From the NCBI GenBank assembly GCA_949358305.1, contig OX442315.1, positions 4,278,001-4,342,000 on the forward strand: DNA of 64,000 nt, written 5' to 3'. The stretch comes from Strigamia acuminata. Taxonomy: Eukaryota > Arthropoda > Chilopoda > Geophilomorpha > Linotaeniidae. The position numbers and the translations under genes were made by a program. A model generated the notes under the pieces. The model saw only the letters and a program-made list of their open reading frames with translations. It did not search any database and had not been told where the DNA came from. This document shows, piece after piece, positions 16,924-27,505 of this stretch (positions are counted from its first letter, which is position 1; the number at the start of each line of letters is the position of its first letter).

Positions 16924-19900
16924 TTATCGTCGCGCCCCGAAAATACTATTGCCAAGGGTCACAAGACGTGGACGTGCCAGCCATTTGGTCAGCAAGTCCG
17001 CCACGTTATTCTCTCCCATAACATGTTTGATATCATAAATCCCTTCCTCAAATAGCTCCCGCAAATAGTGGTACTTGACCTCTATATGTTTATTGGCGCG
17101 ATTCTCCACACGGTTTTTGCTGTACTGTATCGCAGCAGTAGAATCGGCCAATATACATGGTTGCACTAAGTCAAAGTGATAACGCATGAGATCCGCCTCG
17201 AATAAACGACGCAACCACACGATCTCCTTTACGCCGTCCACAATCGCGAGGAACTCTGCCTCCATGATGGAGAGAGACGTTATCCGCTGTTTGTGGCACG
17301 CCCAAGACACGGGCACGCCGCCCAAAAACACCACGTGACCACCAAAGCTCTTCCGAGCGTCTAAATCGGTGGCATACGAAGCATCAGTGTATGTCACCAA
17401 TTGAGTGCCTGTGCACCTCCCTAAATCAATGCTATAATGCTCGGTGGTACGTAGGTACTTCAGGATCTGTAATAGCATCCTGACATGCCTATCAGTGTGG
17501 GTTTCGCTATACTGCGCAAGGACAATTGTGCTAAACAAAATGTCTGGCCTCGTTCGAGTTGCCAAGAATAGCAAACTACCCACTAACGATCTGTACGGGA
17601 ATGTGGTGTTCGGAATTTCATAATTCTGCATCCCCATTATCAAGCTGCCCACAGCTCCTGGTATATTGGTCTTTGTGACCTTTTCGATCTTAAATAAGTC
17701 GCAAAGCTTTCTAATATAAGTCTTTTGGTGGATGAGCACAGAACCGCTGGTCCGGTCGAACTCAACCCCGAGAAGCACCGCAACAGGCCCGAGATTCACT
17801 AATTCGAAATACTTCGAAATCCACTTCAAGACGTTTGCCTCTACGAGCCCATTCTTCGAAAAAATGACGATGTCATCCACGTACACAATAAGCACTGCTT
17901 CCCGGTCAAGGAAATAAACGCAATTAAAACCTCTCATAGGCTCAAAGCCAATATCCAATAACTTCTCGTGAAGTTTGACGAACCACATCCTGCCGGATTG
18001 GTGTAATCCGTACAACGCCTTCAGTAATTTCCAGCACTTCCCCTCATTCTGTTTGGTCTGAAAACCTTTCGGAATGGACATATACTGAGGCTTGTCGATG
18101 TCCCCGTAAAGGTACGCTGCCTTTATGTCAATGTGTGTGTCTTTCCACCCCAGCAAAGTCACCAAAGCGCAGAAAAACACAACTACCATAACGAAATTCA
18201 CTACAGGTGAGAACACCTCGGTGAAGTCAAGACCAGGGCACTGTTTAAAGCCCTGGGCTACCAGCCTCGCTCTATATCTTTTAATGACGCCCGTGCTGTC
18301 TCGTTTCAGCTTGTAAATCCATTTGTTGCCGAGCAACCTTTGTCCGGGCTCTTTGTCCACTTCCTCGTAAACGTCTCTTTGTTTGAAAATATCGATTTCT
18401 TCTGTCATCGCCCCTTCCCACTCTGTCTTTTTCACTGCCTGCACGGCTTCTTCATACGTCGCAGGCTCTAACATACAACACATTGCAAATGGGTTGGGGA
18501 TTTCAGGTTCGTCTTTTAATGACGTAAACTCGAACAAGCTCGCATCGTACTCAAAACCGTTATTTTCGCACCAAGCTAGGATTTCAATCCTACTCCTTAA
18601 TCTAGTCTTGTCTGGTGCCACGTACGATGTACAAGGTCTTCCTTTATCACGACCTGACTTCCTCGTATACTCAAATCTTTGCCACTCATCAATATTCAGG
18701 GGCAACAGCCGTTGTCCCCCAACATCCCCCGGGCCCCCTCTAATGTTCTTAGTAACCCGTACGGCCTGCTCATACTCTTCTTCATCTTCCGACTGTGTCG
18801 GGCTCTCCTCTGCAGGCGCTTCTGCCGTTCTCGGCTTCAATGTGGGTTTGGGGGTCGTGGGTAATGGCGGTTTCGCCGGTTTTGTCGGTAAAACCCCTCC
18901 AATAGGGGCTTCTCTCTCTACCTGTTGAACAGGTGCTCGCTGCGCAATTCCTTGCGCTACCTGCTGGGCAGGTTCCACTTTGGGTGCCTGTTGCACAATT
19001 TCTTGCCCTGCCTGCTTGCCAGGCTCAACTATAGGAGCTTGCTGCACAATTTCTTTCACCGGCTCGAGTTTAGCCGCTGGTGGGGGCACTTTAACTGCCC
19101 TCGGGGGTGACGGAGGTGGTGTCGCCACCACACTCTCCTCGTCCGACTCAAAACCGTCTTGCGCGGTGTATATGAAATCTCCATTCCATTCCGTTCCTAC
19201 CCCCTCTGATTTCTTAAACACCTCCTCATTATAGACTTTATCATTCCAATATTCTTCCTCAATAATTTTGACGTGTTTTGAACTAATGACACGCCTATTT
19301 TTATGGTCCCAGATCCGGTAACCCGTGGTATTAGTACCGTATCCTACAAGGGCCCCAGCCCATGCCCTTTCTTGTAATTTGCCTTGTCTAACTTGGGCCG
19401 GGATGTGCACATAGGTCTTCGAGCCTATGCAACGCAAGTGTCTCACGGACAGCTTCTTGCCCCAAAACACATTATACGGGGCTTTGGAATTTAACTTGGG
19501 ATGGGGGAACCTATTTTTCAGGTACACTATAGTGCAGACTAATTCCCCCCATAAATAACTCGGAAACTCATTTTCCAGCATCATCGCTCGTGCACCTTCT
19601 AGTATCGTTCGGTTGGCTCTTTCAGCCACCGAATTGGACTCTGGGGAATAAGGATTGGTTCTTTCGCATTTGATGCCTTCCTTCTGGGCATATATGTCCC
19701 ACGCCCTTGACGTGAATTCCCCTCCGTTGTCCGTTCGTATGCGCTTAACTTTCCGTGATGTCATTCTCTCGATTTCCCGCTGCCAGGGCTCAAAATGTGC
19801 TAATACATCGCCCTTTCTTTTCATTATTCGAATCCACATATAACGTGAATAGTCGTCAATAATAATTAAATAGTAGCGGCCCCCGCCTAACGAGTTCACT

Positions 19901-20614
19901 TGCGAGGAACCCCAAACATCCATGTGGACTAGCTCTAAAGGTCCACTCGTGGAAATCTCCCCTATCGGTGTGAAGCTAGCTCTAGTGAGCTTTCCCATAA
20001 TACAGTGCTCACACTTGCCCATATCTTTATTGGCTAGCTTTACTCCACATATGTCGGTGGATCTCGACATTGACACGATCCCATTCGTGTTCAAATGGCC
20101 GAATCTCCCATGCCAAAACTCCATGTCTAATGGCTTGTCGTTGTAGACTCGTTGTCCAGCCATTTCTAGCTGTTGTCGACCACCATTCCCATTACTAACA
20201 TTGTTAACCAACAACCCCCTCTCACTCAAACTCTTTTTGTTTGCGCCAGACTGCAAAATGTCGCTATAATTGCGCAAATCGCCATTTTCGTTATTATTAA
20301 CGCTGGTTTCGGGTTTGGTTAGTTCGCTCTTATGACTAGTATGGGTTAGTAACTGTACATTTCCACCAGTGCTCTGGTTATCCGCCGCAAGCGCATCCTG
20401 TTGCGCAGGAATTGCACTTGCGTTCACATTTGGTAAAATCACTTTACAATTAGTTTTATACATTCTGTCGCTTTGCCGTGTTGCTCGTAAAATCGGCTGC
20501 GTAATCCTGTTTTTGAAGGAGACCAACTTTCCTTCAGCAATGCGGGTTACATACCCGGCCTCATCAATTCTGCCTAGACTCATTAAATTCCTCACAAAAT
20601 TCGGGGCATAATAT
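16924..20614 (-). CDS. pol: Copia Pol, C-terminal part (IN-RT-RH), interrupted
   Basis: This is the larger part of one Gag-Pol frame; the N-terminal part is at 30447-31184. Domains in order: integrase zinc motif (HGRFGHL to CEHCIMGK), DDE core (HMDVWGSS, RTDNGGEF, NSVAERANR), a Pro/Gln-rich linker containing repeats of EIVQQAP-xVEP, reverse transcriptase with IDIKAAYLYGD and VYVDDIVIF, and RNase H with TDASYATD and the terminal KHIEVKYH. All catalytic residues I looked for are present and no internal stop occurs. The apparent start at 20595 is only a GTG inside the frame; coding continues to the Gypsy-2 insertion point at 20614. Confidence 0.93.
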
Positions 20615-21187
20615 TGTTACGTGGATTCCGGGCCTAATCAGGTCTCCACGCAACTATGTTTAATTGGGGTTTAGTGAGTGTGAAAGGAAAGAATGAGATT
20701 CATTTATGCTTTAAATTCAATTCAGATTTATTTGACCGGACAAACAAAGTTTGCTCGATCCCTTATAAATTCAGATACATTTATTCTCAAACAGGTCAGA
20801 ATGTTATTTTGGATAAATTGTCACTTCTTACATTTGTCAAATGTACAACCTTTATTAATTGGGTTATGAACTGCTGTGTGATAACTTAAATGCAATGTAA
20901 TTAAATTGGTTTTATAGTCAGTCAGCCGCTCTCAGTATCGAGGCGACATCAGACTCTCTAGTTCTGAAAAGCAAAAGTGATTAGAGACCTGTCTTAGTGC
21001 GGGCTCCTTATTTATAGCAAATCTGCCATAAACCCCATAATTGAATTGATCGGTCCATCACATGGCGATGACGGAGTCCAACCGTCAGCGCCATCTGTGG
21101 CCGAAATTTAGCAACATTTAACCTAATAATGATTCGAATTACGTGCTACGAATCGCGCATCAATTGGCACGGTTCGTACACGTGACA
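20615..21187 (-). repeat. Gypsy-2 3' LTR
   Basis: This 573-bp LTR runs TGTTACGTGG to CACGTGACA and is identical by eye to 29874-30446. Its first 45 bases contain an inverted pair, GTTACGTGGA and TCCACGCAAC, which could fold at the end of the LTR. Confidence 0.95.
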
Positions 21188-21188
21188 A

Positions 21189-21199
21189 CTCCCTTTTTT
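21189..21199 (-). other. Gypsy-2 polypurine tract
   Basis: The element strand reads AAAAAAGGGAG one base from the 3' LTR. The same tract is found in Gypsy-3 at 56102-56112. Confidence 0.85.
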
Positions 21200-21558
21200 G
21201 CTGTGTTTTGGACCCCAAAATACAAATTTCGATACCAGACAGGTGTCTTTTAAATCGGACATTCTTAAGGAATGTTCGGCTATTTCTACCTTTCATAAGT
21301 TATCACTCAGCTGTTTCATAGTTATCACACAAACTTAAATTATTCTGGAGTTGACTTTACTCCCTTTTATTCCAATGTTACCATTCTGATCAAATCATAA
21401 AATAATTCAACTTAAACTAACTTAATATCACTAATACAATTTTGCTTTTTCATTGTTCATCTTTACATATTTGAAAAGTCCAACAAAAAAAAAACATAAA
21501 TCAAAAGAAAATTTTGTCAAAATTAAATTATCAAAATCAAAATTCATCTTCTCTTCCC
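21200..21558. other. Gypsy-2 3' noncoding segment
   Basis: This is AT-rich sequence between the Ulp1-like ORF stop and the polypurine tract. No gene or repeat is recognised. Confidence 0.5.
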
Positions 21559-22929
21559 TTAAACCTCATCAAACGGCTCGAACTCCCCGTGATGAATCTC
21601 ATACAGAATTCTCGTTCTTAGCTCTGTTCCGTCCGCTAACTTCATCAGATCTCGCTCGTCGAGATATCGGCGGGCGAAATGAAGAATCATTGGCCCGCAA
21701 CTATCTCCATCGAGTTGCGGGGCCTTCGGCGGGAACCATCGTTGATACTTCGGGAACACAAATCCCGCGCCACTCAAATTCAATTTGATATTGTTCCAAT
21801 ATTGAAAATGTTCTTTAGTTGGTTCGGACGAAGAATCATAGAATCCTACGTTATTTGGGAAACGACTACGGTCGTATACGTAGATCATCCAATGAAATTC
21901 AGTGGGTATTGGGAAAAACCAAATGGTGTGGCTGTCGTTTGGCTTGTCCACCAGATCTTTATACCAGCGCCACGTACCTGGTTTATCCTTGGCTGACATC
22001 AATCTTTCGACTACCGAAACTGGATACGCAAAAACCTGAGGATGTCTTTCCATTATCATCCCAAGGTACACATCGATGATAGTGTCGTGTACCCAGGACA
22101 CTGTACCTGGCATTAAGGCTCCAAGAGATAGTATTTCTTTACGGCGTACAACAATGTGAGGACGAATTTTCGAGACATACAATGGCTCGCCTGGTTGTTT
22201 GGCATAAGTGGCGTACCAAATCTCTAGCGCTCGCATCTGCTTGTCGAAGAGCATGCCGACTCTGTAATCTTTCGGTGGTGGCGGAAGATTTATCCTCGGA
22301 TCGTAGAGTTGAGTGCGTCTCCCAAGCTCTTTTGCACGCGCCACTCTATTTTTCAACTTCGCCTCCTCGAGCAAAAGCTTCTGCGATGCTGCTTTATACG
22401 CATCATAAACACGCCTTCCCTCCGGTCCTTTGGGTTGGAGTGGAACAATCGCCGCCGTCAGATTTCCCCGCTCGACGGTAATCTCAGACAGACGACGATT
22501 GTTCCTCCGAACTGATCGGTCTGCCTGGTCCCTTATTACTTTTAATCCTCTCGGGGTCAGCTTCCTCTTCTCGATTCCATCACTTTGTCGCACTATCGTT
22601 CGATTACGCTTGCGCCTCTCCTGGCGGTTTCGTTTTTTAACGTATTTTGGATCGGCTGGGTCCAGCTGTTTTGGTCCCTGTTGCCTCCATCGGTTGGTAA
22701 ATGGGCGTTCGAACGAAACCAAATCCTCGAGATTGATCGGCTTGCCTAACACCGGCATCGGGTTCCTCGGATCCAGTGTTCGATCGTACCAGTTCCATAA
22801 CTGCATCGAATCTGGTTGTGCTGCCTCTGCTTGTTCGGGCGGCTTGTACACTGGCACCTCGAACTCATCGGATGACGACTCAGTCGAGTGGATATCCATT
22901 CTGTCAAACTTATTTGCCATTTCGTTCAT
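21559..22929 (-). CDS. Ulp1-like (C48-type) cysteine protease ORF in Gypsy-2
   Basis: A 456-residue protein from the ATG at 22929; the longer frame begins only at a GTG. The N-terminal half is basic and Arg/Lys-rich (residues about 90-200) with no recognised fold. The C-terminal half shows the order and spacing of a Ulp1/SENP papain-like protease: His346 in EFHWMIYVYD, Asp365 in GFYDSSS, Gln405 six residues before Cys411, and the Cys in GDSCGP. In Ulp1 enzymes this tetrad cleaves SUMO or similar tags. The ORF sits where env would be and is on the same strand as gag and pol. It has no signal peptide or membrane anchor. All catalytic positions being kept argues for selection. Possible roles are removing SUMO from host restriction factors or processing element proteins; both are inference. 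Family assignment is by motif, not by search. Confidence 0.78.
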   Translation of the reverse strand: MNEMANKFDRMDIHSTESSSDEFEVPVYKPPEQAEAAQPDSMQLWNWYDRTLDPRNPMPVLGKPINLEDLVSFERPFTNRWRQQGPKQLDPADPKYVKKRNRQERRKRNRTIVRQSDGIEKRKLTPRGLKVIRDQADRSVRRNNRRLSEITVERGNLTAAIVPLQPKGPEGRRVYDAYKAASQKLLLEEAKLKNRVARAKELGRRTQLYDPRINLPPPPKDYRVGMLFDKQMRALEIWYATYAKQPGEPLYVSKIRPHIVVRRKEILSLGALMPGTVSWVHDTIIDVYLGMIMERHPQVFAYPVSVVERLMSAKDKPGTWRWYKDLVDKPNDSHTIWFFPIPTEFHWMIYVYDRSRFPNNVGFYDSSSEPTKEHFQYWNNIKLNLSGAGFVFPKYQRWFPPKAPQLDGDSCGPMILHFARRYLDERDLMKLADGTELRTRILYEIHHGEFEPFDEV

Positions 22930-23722
22930 TGGCAAGTTCACCTCACTTTGAAATCACTGAACTCTCCTAACTTATCTGATGGAAAAAAAAGAGAAAAAAA
23001 AAATGAAATTAATAATATACCAAAAAAAAAAAAAAAAAACAAATATGAATCATTCTTTCACTCAATAGACTAAACTTTTCACACAAAAAAAAACAAACAA
23101 GCATTTTCATAATAAATTACAACTCTTAACAATTTTCCAAAATGGGAAAAAAAACAAATTCAAAAATATTTTTCCAATTTCTCTAATTTTCTTTAAAATT
23201 AACAATACCGTTAAAACATCAACTTATTTCAATTATTTACAATAATTAACTCCTTCTAACATTCAATCAAAATTATGCCGTGAAATATTTACATTAAATT
23301 TATCAAAATTTTCAACACATTATATTTTCAAGCAAAATTCGCGATAGATTCCACTCGCGTCCTCAGTCAATTCGCATTATTCAAATTAAATTTTTCCAAT
23401 TTATTCTTTAAAACCATTTTTAAATTAAACTATTACACTACTAAATTCAATTTCAAATTATTTCAAAATTTTATCTAACTTATTAAATGCTATAAAAATT
23501 CAAAGCAAATCGACGAAGATCGCGATTAGTTTCGATTCGCGACGTCCGCTTATAAAGACGTCTAAAACTTCACATTTCATTCTAAAAAAAATCACCTATA
23601 ATTATTTAACACACTTACACAAACCTTTTGTAACACAATTTCAAACACAAAATGTCAATTTAAATGTCGGAAGTTCTTGTTTTCCGGGTCACGCTATTAG
23701 TTCGCGTTCACCGTAGACAAAA
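22930..23722. other. Gypsy-2 spacer between pol and Ulp1-like ORF
   Basis: This is very AT-rich with A-runs near 22983-23040 and no supported gene. It would hold any splice acceptor or internal promoter for the downstream ORF. CGATAGATT and TCGCGATT-like words near 23340 and 23520 recur in the Gypsy-3 3' region (about 55300). Confidence 0.45.
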
Positions 23723-26700
23723 TCAGTAGAAATGGCGATAGTCTTTTCGCTTACGCGGTCTGAGTCTGCGCGACCGGAAATCGTTGGTTTGTGGACTTGC
23801 GCCATCTAGTGGCGGGTTTTGAAGTTGATTTTCATTTGTTTTCACCGTAGGCTGTGGTTCAAACAGTGATTTTAGAGAGATCTGTTCTGTATCATCTATA
23901 TAACGTTCTTTTGGCTTAATTTTCGTTGTTCTCACTAGTTTTTCTGTGTTTTCAACTACAATTTCACCTTTTTTACTGATTTTTTCCACTTTATCAGCAA
24001 ATTTCACTTTCTTTTCTGGCATATCTTTCAGAACTTCATCTATTTCTTCTTCAATTCGTTCCTTATATGGTTTTAACCTTTCTACATTCACTATGTCACT
24101 TTTCTTTCTTGTAGAATTGATGATTTCATAGTCATTAGGTGCAGTTCTTCGCACAATTTCATACGGGCCGGAAAATTGAGGTAAAAGCTTCTCTGACAGG
24201 CCAACTTTTCTGTTGATGGTTTTCAGATAAACCAATTCACCTGGTTCAAATTCTTTGTTGACTCTGTCTTCATCAAATCTTTTCTTACTTTTTGCAGATT
24301 GTTTTTCAAGTCTCTCATTTGCAATTTTCCTGGCTGCTCGAATGAATTTTGCTGTTCTTAATGTATATTCTTTCTGTGGCAAGTCCAAATTAACATCTAC
24401 TGTCAAATCCACATCATATCCACGAAGTAAATAGTGTGGTGTATATCCTGTTGTTTCATGAACGGCCGTGTTATATGAAAACAGGAGAAATGGAAGAAAT
24501 TCGTCCCAGTCAGTGTGTTCTTCATTAACATAACTTTGCAACATTTTTGCGAATGTCGCATTAAATCTCTCCGTTAATCCATTTGTTCTTGGATGGTATC
24601 CTGACGTAGTTTTATGCAAACTTTTAAACATATTTGAGACTTCCTCAACCATTTTGTTCCTGTATTCCGTTCCACGGTCGCTTAGGATTTCTCTCGGACT
24701 GCCTTCTTTCAGAATAACTTCATAAAGCAATGTTTTTGCTGCTTCTAACGCTGTAGCTGCTGCTGCTGGTCTAGCTATTGCATTTCTAGAAAGATAATCA
24801 GTTACAACAAAAACATGTTTATTTCCAAGTCGTGACAATGGAAATGGTCCTAGTGTGTCTATTCCAATTCGCTCAAAAGGTTTTGAGACTGTTGACCATG
24901 GCTGCATTAATCCTTTAGCTGGCGTTGTCATTGTTTTTGCTTTTGCGCAGTGTTGGCAGGACAAGACGTAATTTCTAACATCTTTATAGATTCTTGTCCA
25001 GAAAAATCGTGTTCTTATCCGTTTCCACGTTTTTGCCAATCCCAAATGAGCTCCTAGTAATCCATCGTGCATTTCATACAATACATCTTTTTGAAGTTGT
25101 TTTGGAACTACTAGTAATAAATCTTCCATGTTCAGGGAACTGTTAAGTTTTTTCTTCCTGAACAATGTTTTGTTTTGAAGAACGAACTGCTTTAGTGGTC
25201 GTCTTCTTTTTCTTGGAAGTTGCTCTTGGTTTTCTAGCGCTGTTATGAGGTCCAGTAATTTGGGATCCTTCCTCTGTTCAACAGGGAGGTCCAAGTTTTC
25301 TAAGAAAAGCGAAGGTAATTTTTCTATTTCTTCTTCACTTAATTCTTCCTGGATCCTACTCAAAGCATCGGCATCTGTATGTTTCTTGCCGCTTTTATGA
25401 AATATTTCAAAATCATACTCAGCTAATTGCAGCGCCCACCTGGCTAGACGTCCATTTGGATTTCGGACTCCTTTCAGCCATTGGAGGGCAGAATGGTCGG
25501 TAATAATTTGGAATTTCTGTCCATATAAGTACGGTCTAAACTTTTCAATAGCAAAAATGATTGCTAACATTTCCCTATCAGTTGCAGTGTAATTCATTTC
25601 TGCTGTGCTCATCATACGACTTGCATAAGCGATAACACGCTCTTGATTGTTGACTTTTTGCTTCAAAATAGCTCCTAATCCATAGGCACTTGCATCGCAT
25701 GAAATCATGAAGGGCTGAGTAAAATCTGGATGCGCTAACACCGGCACTGTTATTAATGCATTTCGGAGCGTGTGGAATGCTTTGTCGTGGGGTGGTCCCC
25801 AGTCAAACTTTTCATCCTTTTTGGTTAAATTCACCAGAGGTTTGGAAATGTCCGCAAAACCTTTAATAAATTTCCGGTAATACGAGCATAATCCTAAAAA
25901 ACCACGTAGTTGTTTAACGTTCACAGGAATTGGAAACTTAGCTACTGAATCCAGATTCCTGGGATCCGGTGAAATACCTTCAGCATCAACCACATGTCCG
26001 AGATATCGTATGGTGTGTGTCGCAAACGTACATTTACTCAGTTTGACTTTGAGATTCGCTGTTCTAAGCTTTTGGAAAACTGCCTCCAAATCAACAAGAT
26101 GCTGATCGAAAGTCTTCGAAAACACTATCAAATCGTCCAGATATGCAATACATACTTTTCCCAGGAGGTTACCAAGTACTTTGTTCATCAATTTTTGAAA
26201 GGCGGCCGGGCTGTTACATAATCCCATTCCAAGGACATTAAACTCATAATGTCCACTAGACGTGGTAAACGCTGTCTTTTCACGATCTTGTTCGTCTATT
26301 TCGACTTGGTGATATCCCTGGATAAGATCCATCATTGAAAAATACTTCGCACCCGCTAATTGATCTAGGGTGTCATCAATACGTGGTAAGGGATAAACCA
26401 TTTTCTTTGTTACCGCGTTTAACCGTCTCCAATCAACACAAAATCTCCATTTGCCGTCTCTTTTCTTGACGAGTAGTACTGGTGCACTCCATGGGCTCTC
26501 AGATTCTCTAATGACTCCTTGCTCAAGTAACTTCTTTGTTTCAGCATCCTCGATTTCTTTTTCCTTAATCGATCGTCTATAAGGTTGTAAATGGATTGGA
26601 GGAGAATCTCCAGTATCAATTCGATGTTTAATCGTATGAGCTCTGCCTAAATCATTGTCAGTCTTCGCAAATCTATCCGAATTTTTCTCCAGCAACCGCA

Positions 26701-27499
26701 ACATTAGCCCTTGTTGTGATGGCGTCATGTTGTCATTCGCCATGGCCGTGCTAAAGTCAAATTGATTAACTCTGTTTTCATCAAGCACGCCAGACTCAAT
26801 TACATAAAAGGCCTTTGCAATTGCTGAGTTTTTTCCTAAATAGATTGTCTTTTTAGTTGGATTTGCAACTCGCAGAACTCCTTCACCTTTTCTGAATTTA
26901 GTCAATGTTTTGCAACAAATTACTCCAAAACGGTCAATTACTCCACTGAGTGGTTCTATGAATAGTTCATCATCTACTTTCTTTGCAATTTTTATTGGAA
27001 CTACACATTCATGTAATGCTGGAATTGTTATTGGTTTTAAAACTCGGGCTATGTAATTTACATCAGTATAATTCTTTGACATTGGGAAAACTTCTTGTTG
27101 TTCATTTTTTGGGCCTACAAAGATCTTCTGCTGGTCATAGTCGAGTCTACACTTTGCAGATCTTAAAAAATTATCTCCATTAACGATCAATACGTCGATG
27201 GTGTGTTGTTGTTGTCCAACATCAATGGTAATCCTGGTTTTTCCTTCTGGGACTATCAATGAGCCATCCACAACTCTCAATCGAACACCTGGACAAGGCT
27301 GATATTTGAGCTGCAGAGTTCTCACCAAATCTTCACTAATGATGTTGCGAAAACCTCCAGAATCCAAGACCCCAGTGATTTCCATACCATTTAATACTAC
27401 TGGAATCTGTAAAAGTTCGTCCATAGCGTGTAACTCGATGATTTCTAATTTTCTCTTTCTTCTTTTCTTCTTGTTATTTCGTCTTTGTGGCCATTCTAG
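23723..27499 (-). CDS. pol: Gypsy-2 Pol (PR-RT-RH-IN)
   Basis: This Pol is reached by -1 frameshift at the GGGAAAC site; the first ATG in the frame is at 27424 (1233 residues from there). Protease is marked by VLDSGGFRN, RT by AYLDDLIVFS, RNase H by SCDASAYGLGA, integrase by an HHCC motif ending CQHCAKAK and the DDE core (GIDTLGPF, LSDRGTEY, the Glu of GLTERFNA). A GPY/F-like module (FSGPYEIV) follows. Compared with the closely related Gypsy-3 Pol, nine residues are missing in the protease just before GDNFL, including the hydrophobic LLL of the conserved LLLGD motif. The gap is in frame and may disable the protease. The rest looks intact. Confidence 0.93.
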   Translation of the reverse strand, partial: LEWPQRRNNKKKRRKRKLEIIELHAMDELLQIPVVLNGMEITGVLDSGGFRNIISEDLVRTLQLKYQPCPGVRLRVVDGSLIVPEGKTRITIDVGQQQHTIDVLIVNGDNFLRSAKCRLDYDQQKIFVGPKNEQQEVFPMSKNYTDVNYIARVLKPITIPALHECVVPIKIAKKVDDELFIEPLSGVIDRFGVICCKTLTKFRKGEGVLRVANPTKKTIYLGKNSAIAKAFYVIESGVLDENRVNQFDFSTAMANDNMTPSQQGLMLRLLEKNSDRFAKTDNDLGRAHTIKHRIDTGDSPPIHLQPYRRSIKEKEIEDAETKKLLEQGVIRESESPWSAPVLLVKKRDGKWRFCVDWRRLNAVTKKMVYPLPRIDDTLDQLAGAKYFSMMDLIQGYHQVEIDEQDREKTAFTTSSGHYEFNVLGMGLCNSPAAFQKLMNKVLGNLLGKVCIAYLDDLIVFSKTFDQHLVDLEAVFQKLRTANLKVKLSKCTFATHTIRYLGHVVDAEGISPDPRNLDSVAKFPIPVNVKQLRGFLGLCSYYRKFIKGFADISKPLVNLTKKDEKFDWGPPHDKAFHTLRNALITVPVLAHPDFTQPFMISCDASAYGLGAILKQKVNNQERVIAYASRMMSTAEMNYTATDREMLAIIFAIEKFRPYLYGQKFQIITDHSALQWLKGVRNPNGRLARWALQLAEYDFEIFHKSGKKHTDADALSRIQEELSEEEIEKLPSLFLENLDLPVEQRKDPKLLDLITALENQEQLPRKRRRPLKQFVLQNKTLFRKKKLNSSLNMEDLLLVVPKQLQKDVLYEMHDGLLGAHLGLAKTWKRIRTRFFWTRIYKDVRNYVLSCQHCAKAKTMTTPAKGLMQPWSTVSKPFERIGIDTLGPFPLSRLGNKHVFVVTDYLSRNAIARPAAAATALEAAKTLLYEVILKEGSPREILSDRGTEYRNKMVEEVSNMFKSLHKTTSGYHPRTNGLTERFNATFAKMLQSYVNEEHTDWDEFLPFLLFSYNTAVHETTGYTPHYLLRGYDVDLTVDVNLDLPQKEYTLRTAKFIRAARKIANERLEKQSAKSKKRFDEDRVNKEFEPGELVYLKTINRKVGLSEKLLPQFSGPYEIVRRTAPNDYEIINSTRKKSDIVNVERLKPYKERIEEEIDEVLKDMPEKKVKFADKVEKISKKGEIVVENTEKLVRTTKIKPKERYIDDTEQISLKSLFEPQPTVKTNENQLQNPPLDGASPQTNDFRSRRLRPRKRKDYRHFY

Positions 27500-27505
27500 T
27501 TTCCC
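27496..27505 (-). promoter_or_regulatory. -1 frameshift site, Gypsy-2
   Basis: On the element strand the slippery heptamer G-GGA-AAC (27505-27499) is followed at once by the gag stop TAG. The pol frame is open from this point. The identical heptamer-stop arrangement occurs in Gypsy-3 and Gypsy-4. Confidence 0.8.
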
